DNA of 64,000 bases from JAJEDW01 sp963555775. GTDB taxonomy: Bacteria; Acidobacteriota; Terriglobia; 20CM-2-55-15. Location of the stretch: positions 620,001 to 684,000 of the forward strand of contig CAUVWY020000010.1 in the NCBI GenBank assembly GCA_963555775.3, written 5' to 3'. Below the pieces are notes generated by a model. The model worked only from the letters and a program-made list of their open reading frames with translations. It made no database searches and was not told the DNA's origin. Below, piece by piece: positions 36,396 to 45,311 of the stretch; position 1 is the stretch's first letter, and every line of letters starts with the position of its first letter. The position numbers were made by a program, and so were the translations under genes.

Positions 36396-37781
36396 GTGGC
36401 CGTTTCAAGACAGGCGGAATCGGAGATCCTGATCGCGGATGACCAGTCCGATGTCCTGGAAGCGCTGCATATTCTTCTGAAGCCAGAGGGATTCCGGATC
36501 CACACCGCGTCCTCGCCACGCGCGGTTATCGACGCTGTCGACGGGCATGAATTCGATCTCGTGCTCATGGATCTGAACTACACCCGCGATACGACATCGG
36601 GAGACGAGGGCCTGGACATACTGACGGACATCCACGGAACGGACTCCACGCTGCCGATCATCGTCATGACCGCCTGGGGCACCATCGATCTGGCGGTAGA
36701 GGCGATGAGAAGGGGCGCCCGCGATTTCGTCCAGAAGCCATGGGAAAACCAGCGGCTGTTGACGATCGTTCGGACTCAGATCGAACTTTGCAGGGCACTG
36801 AGAAATGCGCAGCGATTGGAGTCCGAAAACCGCCTTCTTCGTACCACGGACCGGCCCACGCTCATCGCCGAATCCCCGGCGATGCGGCATGTACTTCAAT
36901 TGATCACGCGAGTGGCCCCTTCGGATGCGAACATCCTGATTACCGGTGAGCACGGGACCGGCAAGGAGGTTGTCGCGCATACGATCCATGCGCTCTCCAA
37001 CCGCGCCGGCATGCCGATGGTGACGGTCAATGCCGGCGGTCTGGCGGACGGAGTATTCGAAAGCGAACTTTTTGGCCATACGAAGGGCGCCTACACCGAT
37101 GCAAAGACCGACAGGGTCGGACGCTTCGAACTTGCGGACAAGGGAACCCTGTTTCTCGATGAAATCGCAAACGTCCCTCTCGGCCAGCAATCGAAGCTGT
37201 TGCGAGTCCTCGAAGCCGGGGAGCTCGAACGGGTCGGATCTTCGAAGACCAGGAAAGTAAACGTAAGGGTGATCGCGGCAACGAACGCGGACCTTTCCGT
37301 GGAGGTCGACCGGGGACGTTTTCGTCCAGACCTGCTGTTCCGTCTGAATACGATCGAGGTCAGGTTGCCAGCCCTCAGAGACCGCCGGGAGGACATTCCT
37401 CACCTCGCATCGTATTTTCTGCGAACTTTCGCCGAGCGTTACCGAAGCAACGTCCGGAACTTCCAGCGGGATGCGCTTCAGCTGATGACGAACCATCCCT
37501 GGCCGGGCAATGTCCGGGAACTGAGTCACGCCGTGGAACGGGGAGTCCTGATGGCGCGGGAGGAATCGGTCAGTTCAGCGGACCTCGGGCTGCACAGCGT
37601 ACAGGAACGCGGAAACACGATCGACAGCATGAGCCTCGACGACGTCGAGTCGTTCCTGGTGCGAAAGACCCTGACCCGGCACGGCGGCAATGTCAGTCAG
37701 GCGGCGAAGGCACTCGGGCTGAGCCGCAGCGCCATGTACCGCCGAATCCAGAAGTACAACGTTCAGAGTTACGAGATGTAG
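36396..37781 (+). CDS. Sigma-54-type response regulator (NtrC family)
   Basis: 461 residues from a GTG. Receiver domain about 10-130 with phosphoacceptor Asp in VLMDLNYT; AAA+ domain about 155-385 with Walker A GEHGTGKE and Walker B GTLFLDEIA; C-terminal Fis-type helix-turn-helix (NVSQAAKALGLSRSAMYRRI). The sigma-54 contact loop reads GAYTDA instead of the consensus GAFTGA, so the expected Gly is Asp. It is followed by the sensor kinase gene. Confidence 0.92.
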   Translation: MAVSRQAESEILIADDQSDVLEALHILLKPEGFRIHTASSPRAVIDAVDGHEFDLVLMDLNYTRDTTSGDEGLDILTDIHGTDSTLPIIVMTAWGTIDLAVEAMRRGARDFVQKPWENQRLLTIVRTQIELCRALRNAQRLESENRLLRTTDRPTLIAESPAMRHVLQLITRVAPSDANILITGEHGTGKEVVAHTIHALSNRAGMPMVTVNAGGLADGVFESELFGHTKGAYTDAKTDRVGRFELADKGTLFLDEIANVPLGQQSKLLRVLEAGELERVGSSKTRKVNVRVIAATNADLSVEVDRGRFRPDLLFRLNTIEVRLPALRDRREDIPHLASYFLRTFAERYRSNVRNFQRDALQLMTNHPWPGNVRELSHAVERGVLMAREESVSSADLGLHSVQERGNTIDSMSLDDVESFLVRKTLTRHGGNVSQAAKALGLSRSAMYRRIQKYNVQSYEM

Positions 37782-37928
37782 GTCGCGCCCCGTCCCGAGG
37801 ATAGCGGGCATCCAACGATTCCGGAGGGCCTGCCGAAAACCAGGTCCGAATCGTGGCCGATCGATTTCGCGGGCGAGGAACGATCCCGCAATCGAAACGT
37901 AGCGCGAGATCCTCTGGTCCAACACTTC

Positions 37929-39284
37929 ATGCAACATCAACGACGCATCGTTTCGCTTGCCACGCTCGCGGGACTGCCGGGATCGATCGTGGCGCTCGCG
38001 TTGCTATGGATGAACGACTACCCAGCCAGGATTCAGTGGGGCCTCTCGCTGGTCATCGCGGTTGTCTGGATAGGCGCGGCTATCGCAACCGAACGACAGG
38101 TCGTGTCCCCTCTTCACGCCATCTCGAATCTGCTCAAAGCCCTTCGTGAACGTGACTACTCGGTTCGGGGGAAAGTGGAGTCGCACGATGCCGTCGGGGT
38201 CGTTGTAGAAGAGATCAACGATCTTGCGGACACTCTCCGATCGCAGCGAATCGACGTGCTGGAAGCAAGCAAACTGCTGAACAAGATCATGGACGAAATC
38301 GACGTCGCGATACTTTCGTTCGACCTCGATGACAAGCTGCGCCTGATCAACCGCGCTGGAGAGCGACTGTTGGACGGAACGGCCAAGACACTGCTCGGCC
38401 GGACCGCGGGCGAGCTGGGGCTTGCGGAATGCCTGTACGGCAGGACGCCGCGACTGATGGATTTCGGTCTGGCGGGAGGAGGCGGCAGGTGGGAGGTTCG
38501 GCGTACCACGTTCAGACAGGGCGGGGTTCCGCAACAGCTTCTGGTGCTTTCCGACCTGAGCCGTGCGCTGCGCGAGGAAGAGCGGCGCGCGTGGCAGAGA
38601 ATCGTCCGGGTACTGGGTCACGAACTCAACAACTCGTTGACGCCGATAAGTTCCATTTCCGAAAGCCTCACCGGCCTCCTGTCCCGCCGGTCCAGGCCGG
38701 ACGATTGGGAGCAGGACCTGACCCGAGGACTCTCGGTGATATCTTCTCGTTCGGAATCGCTGACTCAATTCGTCGAGTCCTATTCGAAATTGGCACGGCT
38801 GCCCGAACCCACGCTGGAGCCTTGCGCGATTGCCCCCCTTGTCCGGAGGATCGTCGAATTGGAGACTCGACTCGGTGTCGAGGTGCTTCCCGGACCGGAC
38901 ATCACGATTATGGTGGACGTCAGTCAGATCGAACAATTGCTGATCAATCTGATTCGCAACGCCGTCGATGCCGCCCTCGATACTGGAGGAGGTGTCCGCA
39001 TCGGTTGGAAGAGTCTACCGACGCAACTGGAGCTGTGGATCGAAGACGACGGGCCGGGGCTCGCCAGTACGGCTAATCTCTTTGTGCCATTCTTTACCAC
39101 CAAGCAGGGAGGGTCGGGTATCGGACTCGTCCTGTGCCGGCAGATCGCCGAGGCGCACAATGGCGCCCTCGTTCTCCGTAATCGCATTCCTGGACCGGGA
39201 TGCGAGGCCCGTCTCCGGCTGGCCAGGAATTCGGACCCAACGCCATCGGGCGCATCCTCCACTTCCGGGAACCTCAGGCCCTGA
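37929..39284 (+). CDS. Sensor histidine kinase (NtrY/NtrB-like)
   Basis: 451 residues. Two membrane helices (about 10-28 and 35-53), a HAMP-like segment, a PAS-like region (about 115-210), the phosphoacceptor box GHELNNSLTPI (about residue 235), and an ATPase domain with N box NLIRNAVDAA, DDGPG and a FFTTKQGGSGIGL lid. Partner of the response regulator 147 bp upstream. The short periplasmic part suggests a membrane or cytosolic signal. Confidence 0.9.
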   Translation: MQHQRRIVSLATLAGLPGSIVALALLWMNDYPARIQWGLSLVIAVVWIGAAIATERQVVSPLHAISNLLKALRERDYSVRGKVESHDAVGVVVEEINDLADTLRSQRIDVLEASKLLNKIMDEIDVAILSFDLDDKLRLINRAGERLLDGTAKTLLGRTAGELGLAECLYGRTPRLMDFGLAGGGGRWEVRRTTFRQGGVPQQLLVLSDLSRALREEERRAWQRIVRVLGHELNNSLTPISSISESLTGLLSRRSRPDDWEQDLTRGLSVISSRSESLTQFVESYSKLARLPEPTLEPCAIAPLVRRIVELETRLGVEVLPGPDITIMVDVSQIEQLLINLIRNAVDAALDTGGGVRIGWKSLPTQLELWIEDDGPGLASTANLFVPFFTTKQGGSGIGLVLCRQIAEAHNGALVLRNRIPGPGCEARLRLARNSDPTPSGASSTSGNLRP

Positions 39285-39358
39285 AGAGCCATTCACTGAC
39301 CGGTCGTTATAGGCCGGGTCAATGAGCGATCCATTCTTCTGGCACGGCGTTTCGGAGT

Positions 39359-39364
39359 TATAAT
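39359..39364 (+). promoter_or_regulatory. -10 box of the tRNA-Ser promoter
   Basis: Perfect TATAAT 20 bp upstream of the tRNA 5' end. The -35 region is weak (CTTCTG 17 bp upstream). Confidence 0.5.
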
Positions 39365-39384
39365 GACGGGCTGAATTTCGCCCC

Positions 39385-39471
39385 GGAGAGGTGCTAGAGC
39401 GGTTGAATAGGCCGGTCTCGAAAACCGGTGTGGGGGTGACTCCACCGTGGGTTCGAATCCCACCCTCTCCG
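39385..39471 (+). tRNA. tRNA-Ser(CGA)
   Basis: 87 nt. Acceptor stem GGAGAGG pairs with CCTCTCC, with discriminator G. Anticodon stem CCGGT/ACCGG has loop CTCGAAA, so the anticodon is CGA. There is a long variable arm (GTGGGGGTGACTCCAC) and a T loop TTCGAAT. CCA is not encoded. The accessory region begins directly downstream. Confidence 0.95.
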
Positions 39472-39914
39472 TTACTTTTGGAATTGAGGCACCGTGATGT
39501 CGCTGATTTCATTCATATCTTGTGTAATTGGTCCCCCATTCAGCCCCCTTAAATCGGGGGCGAGAGAGGTCGCGTCCCGCCGCGTGGTGTAAGAAGCCGG
39601 TCCTGGGCAAGCTCATGAGGCGGGTGCGGCAGTGGCGGGCGCAGGGGAGACACTGGGTAATACACAGGAAATATGGAAGCTGCCTTGGCATCGCTACGAT
39701 CCAGCCCCAGAACATTCGCCTCTGGAAGCAGCACTCTCGCAGCCGTCGACGTTGACCAGTTCGGTTGCTTCTTCGGGTAGAACACATAACACGCCGATGG
39801 GGCTGACAGTTTGTAAACGTGATGGGTACCGCCATTTAGCCAAGAGAGATGTCCGTCGGCGCTGCCCATCGCACAGCCTGCAGTTCATCGGCAGTCTGTT
39901 ATACGCGAAAGGAA
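39472..39914. other. Accessory intergenic stretch after the tRNA
   Basis: 443 bp. Open frames on both strands are short and unlike any family I know. I looked for an integrase fragment and for a repeat of the tRNA 3' end and found neither. Confidence 0.45.
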
Positions 39915-40297
39915 TCACTCCAGCGGACGAACGTGATTCTTTATCCAAGCGGCCAGTCCTTCCCGGTCGTATTCGCCGCTTGCCAATTCCAGCATCAGTG
40001 TTTCCTGTTCGTCAACGGATGCGTATATTTCCGTGCCGTTGAGCATCAGGAACGTTTCCATTGCCGCATGTCCTACACGTTTATTGCCGTCAAGGAACGG
40101 ATGGTTCTGGACAAGAGAGAATCCAAGGGCTGCTGCCTTCACTTCCAACGAAGAATGAAGTGACCGCCAAAGGTGGCTTTCGGTTGTGCGAGCGCCGAGT
40201 CGAGGGCTCCAAAGTCGCGGAGGCCATAGGCTCCGCCACTTCGGTCAATGACGACTTTGTGGAGGGCAACGACCTCCGCCAGCGTCAGATAACGCAT
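39915..40297 (-). pseudogene. Doc/Fic-type toxin, frameshifted
   Basis: Read from the ATG at 40297: MRYLTLAEVVALHKVVIDRSGG...LDSALAQPKATFGG is a normal Doc N-terminus, but the frame stops at about 40158. The remainder, LEVKAAALGFSLVQNHPFLDGNKRVGHAAMETF, continues in another frame to 39915. It carries the Fic motif HPFLDGNKR. Alignment of the expected GGxDLxxxL junction suggests loss of 4 nt just after the GG. Doc toxins phosphorylate EF-Tu; this one should be inactive. Its ATG overlaps the antitoxin stop (TAATG). Confidence 0.75.
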
Positions 40298-40491
40298 TAC
40301 GCGAGTCGTCGATACAACTCTTCATTCTTCTGGAGCACTCGGGCAGATGCGGCCTTAAAGGAGTCATCGGGCGTAGCGAGGAGGTCTGCAACGGCAGCAT
40401 GGGCTAACTGTTCCGGCGTTATGCCCAGACTTTCTGCTTCGAGCCGGAGCTTTTCGGCTTGCGCTGGTGTCAGTTCTAAGGCGACTTTCAT
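40297..40491 (-). CDS. Antitoxin paired with a Doc-like toxin
   Basis: 64 residues from the ATG at 40491. It begins MKVALELTPAQAEKLRLEAESLGITPEQLAHAAV, a small ribbon-helix-helix-like helical pattern, with a C-terminal tail (FKAASARVLQKNEELYRRLA) typical of toxin-neutralising tails. The identity is supported mainly by its overlap with the Doc reading frame; it is not a canonical Phd by eye. It is still intact although the toxin is broken. Confidence 0.65.
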   Translation of the reverse strand: MKVALELTPAQAEKLRLEAESLGITPEQLAHAAVADLLATPDDSFKAASARVLQKNEELYRRLA

Positions 40492-40548
40492 GGTCTCTAC
40501 TCTAAACTGAGGGGGGCCGTATAACAAGCGGCTGAAGCTGGCGGGTAG

Positions 40549-40645
40549 GGGCGGTCTACGACCGCCCAAATCAAGCGAATCGAGATTGTGCAGTCGTAGA
40601 CTGCACCTACATTGCGAATCAAGATCGTGCAGTCATAGACTGCAC
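40549..40645. repeat. Three palindromic (REP-like) hairpins
   Basis: GGGCGGTC with complement GACCGCCC (40549-40567), then two copies of GTGCAGTC with complement GACTGCAC (40588-40606 and 40627-40645). The last two lie within a direct repeat of about 39 bp. Each has a 3-nt loop. Confidence 0.7.
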
Positions 40646-41026
40646 CTACAGTGAGAAAGTTCGTACCTACATTATTGGACGAACTCGGGAAACACGTCCC
40701 GCTCGAGGTGATTGAGCCTCAGCACGTTGACCCGTCTTTCCGTACGCCGATCGAATTCTCGTTCATAGCTGTAGACGCGGCGAATCGATCGCCTCGCCGT
40801 GCCGGCCTGTCCCACGGCCAGTATCGCGGGGGCATCGGGAGGTCCGAAGTTCATTTAATCCCGCGCCGGATGATGCCTTGGGTGATGAGGCCAAAGAATT
40901 AAAAGCCGCGAACAGAGCCGTCGTGCCATGGCGTTTGTAATCATGGGTCTGGCGTCTGAGGGCAATCCGGGACCCAGCGGTAGGATTGGAGCGATCTGGG
41001 CTAGTCGCGCCCCCGCCTGCCTCGGC
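40646..41026. other. Intergenic between hairpins and IS21 element
   Basis: About 380 bp. A minus-strand frame (40672-40854) gives SYEREFDRRTERRVNVLRL-like protein that I cannot assign. Nothing else supported. Confidence 0.4.
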
Positions 41027-41117
41027 GGTCACCCAAAACCGGCCAATAGCGGTCACTTGAAAACCGGCCAACGATAAGGCCCGGGACATTGACAGCGACG
41101 GAGTAGTCTCCGTCTGC

Positions 41118-42755
41118 ATGAGCAATGTCTTGAGCGCCGAAAAACGAGAACAAGTTGTGGCATTGGGGCGGCTGGGATGGTCGCTCCGACGGATCGAAGA
41201 AACGACCGGAGTGCGCCGGGAGACCGCTTCAGGCTACCTGAGAGCGGCTGGGGTGGCGGTGCGGCCACCGGGAGGCTGGGGGTGGCTTCGGGCAAAACCG
41301 GCCAACGGGGTGACCACCGACCGGGACGGGGGCACTCCGGCGGATCTCGCTGTTGGTGACAGCGGCACTTCAAATCCGGCCAACGAAGTGACCACCGACT
41401 CTGGGGCTGGGAATCGGGTTCTGGATGGGTTAACGATCCCTGCGCCGCCCCGGTCCTCGTCCAGTGCGGAGCCCTACCGGGAGATCATTGAACCGGCCCT
41501 GATGCGTGGCCGCAACGCGATGGCGATCTGGCAGGATCTGGTTTCGGATCACGGATTCGGAGGCAGCTACGAGGCGGTCAAGCGGTTCGTGCGCAAGCTC
41601 GGTGGCGTGACCGGTCCGACAGCGGCGGGCATCATTCAGACGGGACCGGGGGAAGAAGCCCAGGTTGACTACGGGACCGGGCCGATGGTCCGGGACCCGA
41701 AGACGGGCAAGTATCGCCGGACCCGATTGTTTGTGATGACGCCGGGTTATAGCCGAAAGTCGGTCCGGCTGCTGCGGTTCAAGTCCAGTTCCCGCATCTG
41801 GGCCCAGTTGCACGAAACCGCGTTCCGCCGCCTGGGCGGGAGTCCGCGGCTGGTGGTGCTGGATAATCTGCGCGAGGGCGTGATCGTCGCCGACCATTAC
41901 GATCCCACACTCAATCCGCTGTATCGGGACGTGCTGGCCCACTACGGCGTGACGGCCCTGCCGTGCCGGGTGCGCCATCCGGATCGCAAAGGCAAAGTCG
42001 AGTCGGGAGTGGGCCACGCCCAAAAGACCCCACTCAAGGGCATGCGCTTCGAGAGTCTGGGGGAAGCGCAGGCCTATCTGGACCGCTGGGAAGCCCGCTG
42101 GGCCGACACCCGCATCCACGGCACGACCAAGCGGCAGGTGGCTGCCATGTTCGCCGACGAGAAGCCGTCGCTCAAGTCATTACCGATCGAACCGTTCCGT
42201 TACTACCAGTACGGGGAACGTGTCGTCCATCTCGACGGTTGCGTCGAAGTCGAAGCGGCCTATTACGGTCTGCCGCCGGGATGGATCGGACGTCAGGTGA
42301 AGGTGCAGTGGGATCTTCTACACGTTCGGATCCTGGATCCGGCCACCCATCAACTCCTGCGCGAGCATGTCCGTCAAAAGCGGGGCGGATACCGAGTCCG
42401 GCCTGAGGACAATCCGAAAAAGACCCCGTTGACAACGATCCAACTACTGGCCCGGTCCCGCCGCGCCGGGACCCATATCGGCGCCCTCTGCGAAGGGATT
42501 CATCAGCGACAGGGGGAGGCCGCGGTGCGTCGCATCCTGGGACTGTTGTCGTTGGCTAAACGCCACGGCGTCGCGGCTGTGGAAGACGCCTCAGCCGCAG
42601 CCCTCGAGCTCCACGTCTACGAGTATCGTTTCGTCCGCCGCTATCTGGAGCGACGGCCTCCGGTGACTCTGCGTCAGGTCGACCCCCTCATCCGCGAACT
42701 GACCCAGTATCGCGATCTCATCAACCTCAGAATCCAGGAGCAAGAACACTCATGA
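41118..42755 (+). CDS. istA: IS21-family transposase IstA
   Basis: 545 residues. An N-terminal helix-turn-helix (LGWSLRRIEETTGVRRETASGYL) is followed by an unusual low-complexity insert (about 50-105) and a DDE core with VDYGTGPMV, VVLDNLREGV and the Glu in RKGKVESGVG. A C-terminal domain follows. It catalyses strand transfer together with IstB. The insert is encoded by DNA that resembles the element's own terminal repeats. Its TGA overlaps the istB ATG (ATGA). Confidence 0.92.
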   Translation: MSNVLSAEKREQVVALGRLGWSLRRIEETTGVRRETASGYLRAAGVAVRPPGGWGWLRAKPANGVTTDRDGGTPADLAVGDSGTSNPANEVTTDSGAGNRVLDGLTIPAPPRSSSSAEPYREIIEPALMRGRNAMAIWQDLVSDHGFGGSYEAVKRFVRKLGGVTGPTAAGIIQTGPGEEAQVDYGTGPMVRDPKTGKYRRTRLFVMTPGYSRKSVRLLRFKSSSRIWAQLHETAFRRLGGSPRLVVLDNLREGVIVADHYDPTLNPLYRDVLAHYGVTALPCRVRHPDRKGKVESGVGHAQKTPLKGMRFESLGEAQAYLDRWEARWADTRIHGTTKRQVAAMFADEKPSLKSLPIEPFRYYQYGERVVHLDGCVEVEAAYYGLPPGWIGRQVKVQWDLLHVRILDPATHQLLREHVRQKRGGYRVRPEDNPKKTPLTTIQLLARSRRAGTHIGALCEGIHQRQGEAAVRRILGLLSLAKRHGVAAVEDASAAALELHVYEYRFVRRYLERRPPVTLRQVDPLIRELTQYRDLINLRIQEQEHS

Positions 42756-43508
42756 ATCTCATCGAACTGCAGCGCGCCCTGCGGCAACTCCGCCTCGGCG
42801 GCATCGCCGAGGTTCTGGAAACCCGTCTCCATCAAGCTCAGACCGAATCCATGGCCCCCATCGATCTGGTGTCCTGCCTGGTCATCGGATGAACTGGACC
42901 GCCGCGGTACTCGGTTGCTTGAACGACGGCGCAAACAAGCCCGGTTCCGGGATCCTCAGAAGACCCTGGACGCCTTCGACTTTACATTCAACCCGAAGAT
43001 GAATCGCAGTCTGATCTTCGACCTGGCCACCGCCGGCTTCATCTCCAGACACGAAGACGCCTTGTTTCTCGGACCTCCCGGCACCGGCAAAAGCCATCTG
43101 GCCCAGGCCATCGGGCTGGCCGCGATCCAACAGGGCTATCGAGTCATTTACCGTGAAACCCATGCACTCCTGGAAGACATTGCCGACGCCACCATCGACG
43201 GGACCCGTAAAGAGTGCATGGAGAATCTGGCGACGGTTCCATTGTTGATCATCGACGATCTGGGCATGCGCAAACTTCCGCCCACCGCGGCCGAGGAACT
43301 GCTGGAAATCGTCATGCGGCGTTATGAGCGGACCAGCACGCTGCTGACCTCGAATCGGCCCGTTGACGACTGGGGAAAACTGCTGGGTGACAGCGCCGCC
43401 GTCACCGCCATGCTGGACCGTCTTCTACACCACGGTCACATCCTCAAATGCGGACCGCGGAGCTGGCGGACTAAAACGGGCTTGCCCAGCCCCCTCTCAA
43501 AGGGGTAA
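42752..43508 (+). pseudogene. istB: IS21 helper ATPase IstB, frameshifted
   Basis: Starts at the ATG overlapping the istA stop and reads MNLIELQRALRQLRLGGIAEVLETRLHQ, normal for IstB, but meets TGA after SCLVIG. The +1 frame continues with SDELDRRGTRLLERRRKQARFRDP, Walker A LGPPGTGKSH and Walker B LLIIDDLG to 43508. One extra base near 42883 explains the break. Without IstB, IS21 transposition is normally inefficient. Confidence 0.8.
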
Positions 43509-43698
43509 AACTACCACCGTCCCGGGCCATCCCATTGGCCGGTTTTGCGGTGACCATCGTTGGCCGGATTTGAAGTGACCACTGAGGAAGTTGTGGATCG
43601 GGTAGATTCCTGAGGAAATGAAAAAGGCAGCGTATCCTATCTCGTGAAATTCAAAAATGCGAGAACCCCAGTTAGAGCTGGGGAAGAGAACGCCACCC

Positions 43699-43905
43699 AT
43701 GCTGAAGATAACCGAGAACGGACAGGAACAAGACGAGAACGTGGAGACGCACCTGGATTCTTTGATCCGGACGGGTGCTCAGAAGATGTTGAGGATTGCG
43801 ATCGAGTCGGAAGTTGAGGAATACGTCGATCGGTTCCGGAATGAGACCGGTCTTGGCGGTCGTGACCAACCGCACCTCACGGATTTCCTGCACGACTGCC
43901 GGTAA
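43699..43905 (+). pseudogene. IS256-family transposase N-terminal remnant
   Basis: From the ATG at 43699, LDSLIRTGAQKMLRIAIESEVEEYVDRFRNETG is the conserved N-terminal segment of Mutator/IS256 transposases. The match ends at about residue 55 and the rest of the roughly 400-residue enzyme is missing. Confidence 0.65.
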
Positions 43906-43993
43906 ACCGGGTGGAATGGTGGGACGCCCACTGGATCGAGGGCCTCCTGCGACTCAAGTTGGGCAAGGCCTTGAAGGGATAAGCGGACACCCC

Positions 43994-45190
43994 ATGACGA
44001 AAATCGAGCGCAGCAAACCCACGCCGGAGATCCCCTCCTGCGTCAAGAAGGTAGAACTCGAAGGCCGGCAGATCTACCTCGTCGCCACGGCCCACGTCTC
44101 GAAGCAGAGCGTTCAGGACGTCCGAGATACCGTCGATGCCGTCAATCCCGACTCGATATGCGTCGAACTCTGCGATTCGCGATACCGCAACATCATGGAT
44201 CACGAGCAGTGGAAGCGAACCAACATCTTCAAGATCATCCGCGAGAAGAAGGCCATGCTTCTCCTGAGCTCCCTCATCATGAGTTCGTTCCAGCGCCGCA
44301 TCGCGCAGCAACTCGGCGTCACTCCGGGCGCAGAAATGGTCGAAGGAATCCGGCTGGCGGAGAAGCGGCAGGCAGCCTTGGTGCTGGCCGACCGCGACAT
44401 TCAGATCACTTTGCGCCGGACCTGGGGCAATCTGGGGTTCTGGAGCAAGCTGAATATGATGGGGCACCTCATGATGAGCCTGTTCTTCGTCGGCAAGATC
44501 GACGCGGAAACCGTCGAGGAGATCAAGCAGGAGGAACAGCTTGCGGACGTGCTGGGGATGATGGCCAAGGAATTTCCCACCGTCAAAGGTACATTGATCG
44601 ATGAACGAGATGTCTACCTGTCGCAGAAGATCCGCAGCGCCGAAGGCAAGACTGTTGTCGCGATCTTGGGCGCAGGCCACGTTCCCGGCATCCTGAAAGA
44701 GATCCAGAAGGACACACAGTTGGGGCCCCTTGAACAGCAACCCAAGCCCTCGTTCTGGCCGCAGCTCCTCAAGTGGGGCATTCCTGCAGCGATCGTCGGA
44801 CTGCTTGTTTACGGTTTCTTCAAAGGCGGAGCACAGCACTCGATGGAGTCGGTGGCCATCTGGGTGCTGGTCAACGGCACGTTCTCCGCACTCGGGGCAC
44901 TCCTTGCACTGGCGCATCCGTTGACCATTCTCACCGCCTTCGTGGCGGCGCCGCTCACCAGCCTGAACCCGATGATCGCCGCCGGTTGGGTCTCGGGCCT
45001 GGTGCAAGCGGTCCTAAAGAAGCCGACGGTTGAGGACCTAGAGAATCTGTCCGAGGAAATCACCACGGTCAAGGGTTTCTGGACCAACCCGGTGAGTCGC
45101 ATTTTGCTGGTCGTCGTGCTCTCGAACCTGGGAAGCACGCTCGGGACGATCATCGGAGGAAGCTGGATTGTCGGTCGCTCGCTGGGCTAG
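43994..45190 (+). CDS. TraB/PrgY (TraB/GumN) family membrane protein
   Basis: 398 residues from the ATG at 43994. The N-terminal soluble domain has the TraB pattern: YLVATAHVSKQSVQDV, DSICVELCDSRYRNIMD, ADRDIQITLRR, TLIDERDVYLSQKI and VVAILGAGHVPGI. The C-terminal 130 residues hold about four membrane helices. Relatives include PrgY/TraB, which limit pheromone activity in enterococci, and eukaryotic TRABD proteins; conserved GxxH and E residues suggest a hydrolase. It ends 19 bp before repeat copy A. Confidence 0.8.
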   Translation: MTKIERSKPTPEIPSCVKKVELEGRQIYLVATAHVSKQSVQDVRDTVDAVNPDSICVELCDSRYRNIMDHEQWKRTNIFKIIREKKAMLLLSSLIMSSFQRRIAQQLGVTPGAEMVEGIRLAEKRQAALVLADRDIQITLRRTWGNLGFWSKLNMMGHLMMSLFFVGKIDAETVEEIKQEEQLADVLGMMAKEFPTVKGTLIDERDVYLSQKIRSAEGKTVVAILGAGHVPGILKEIQKDTQLGPLEQQPKPSFWPQLLKWGIPAAIVGLLVYGFFKGGAQHSMESVAIWVLVNGTFSALGALLALAHPLTILTAFVAAPLTSLNPMIAAGWVSGLVQAVLKKPTVEDLENLSEEITTVKGFWTNPVSRILLVVVLSNLGSTLGTIIGGSWIVGRSLG

Positions 45191-45208
45191 TGGATTATGA
45201 CAGTCCGC

Positions 45209-45309
45209 TGCGGATAAGTAGAATAAGCGGGCTTCGCAGTACAGGGACTGGCAAGACGCACGACCGGAATGTCGCCGTTGCGGTGTTATGTTGAGCCGGA
45301 GGGAGCCAG
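45209..45309 (+). repeat. Interspersed repeat, copy A
   Basis: Full-length copy (about 101 bp) starting GCGGATAAGTA. It lies between TraB and carbonic anhydrase. Its 3' end (GGAGGGAGCC) supplies the apparent ribosome-binding site of the carbonic anhydrase ATG at 45312. Confidence 0.9.
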
Positions 45310-45311
45310 CT

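Larger units (their letters stand above)
41024..43583 (+). mobile_element. IS21-family element A
   Basis: About 2.56 kb with istA and a broken istB. Each end carries two copies of a terminal binding repeat: left 41027-41046 and 41051-41071, right (inverted) 43535-43555 and 43560-43580, all containing CCGGCCAA next to GGTCAC. Multiple terminal repeats are an IS21-family trait. No target duplication was found. The exact ends are uncertain by a few bases. Confidence 0.85.
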
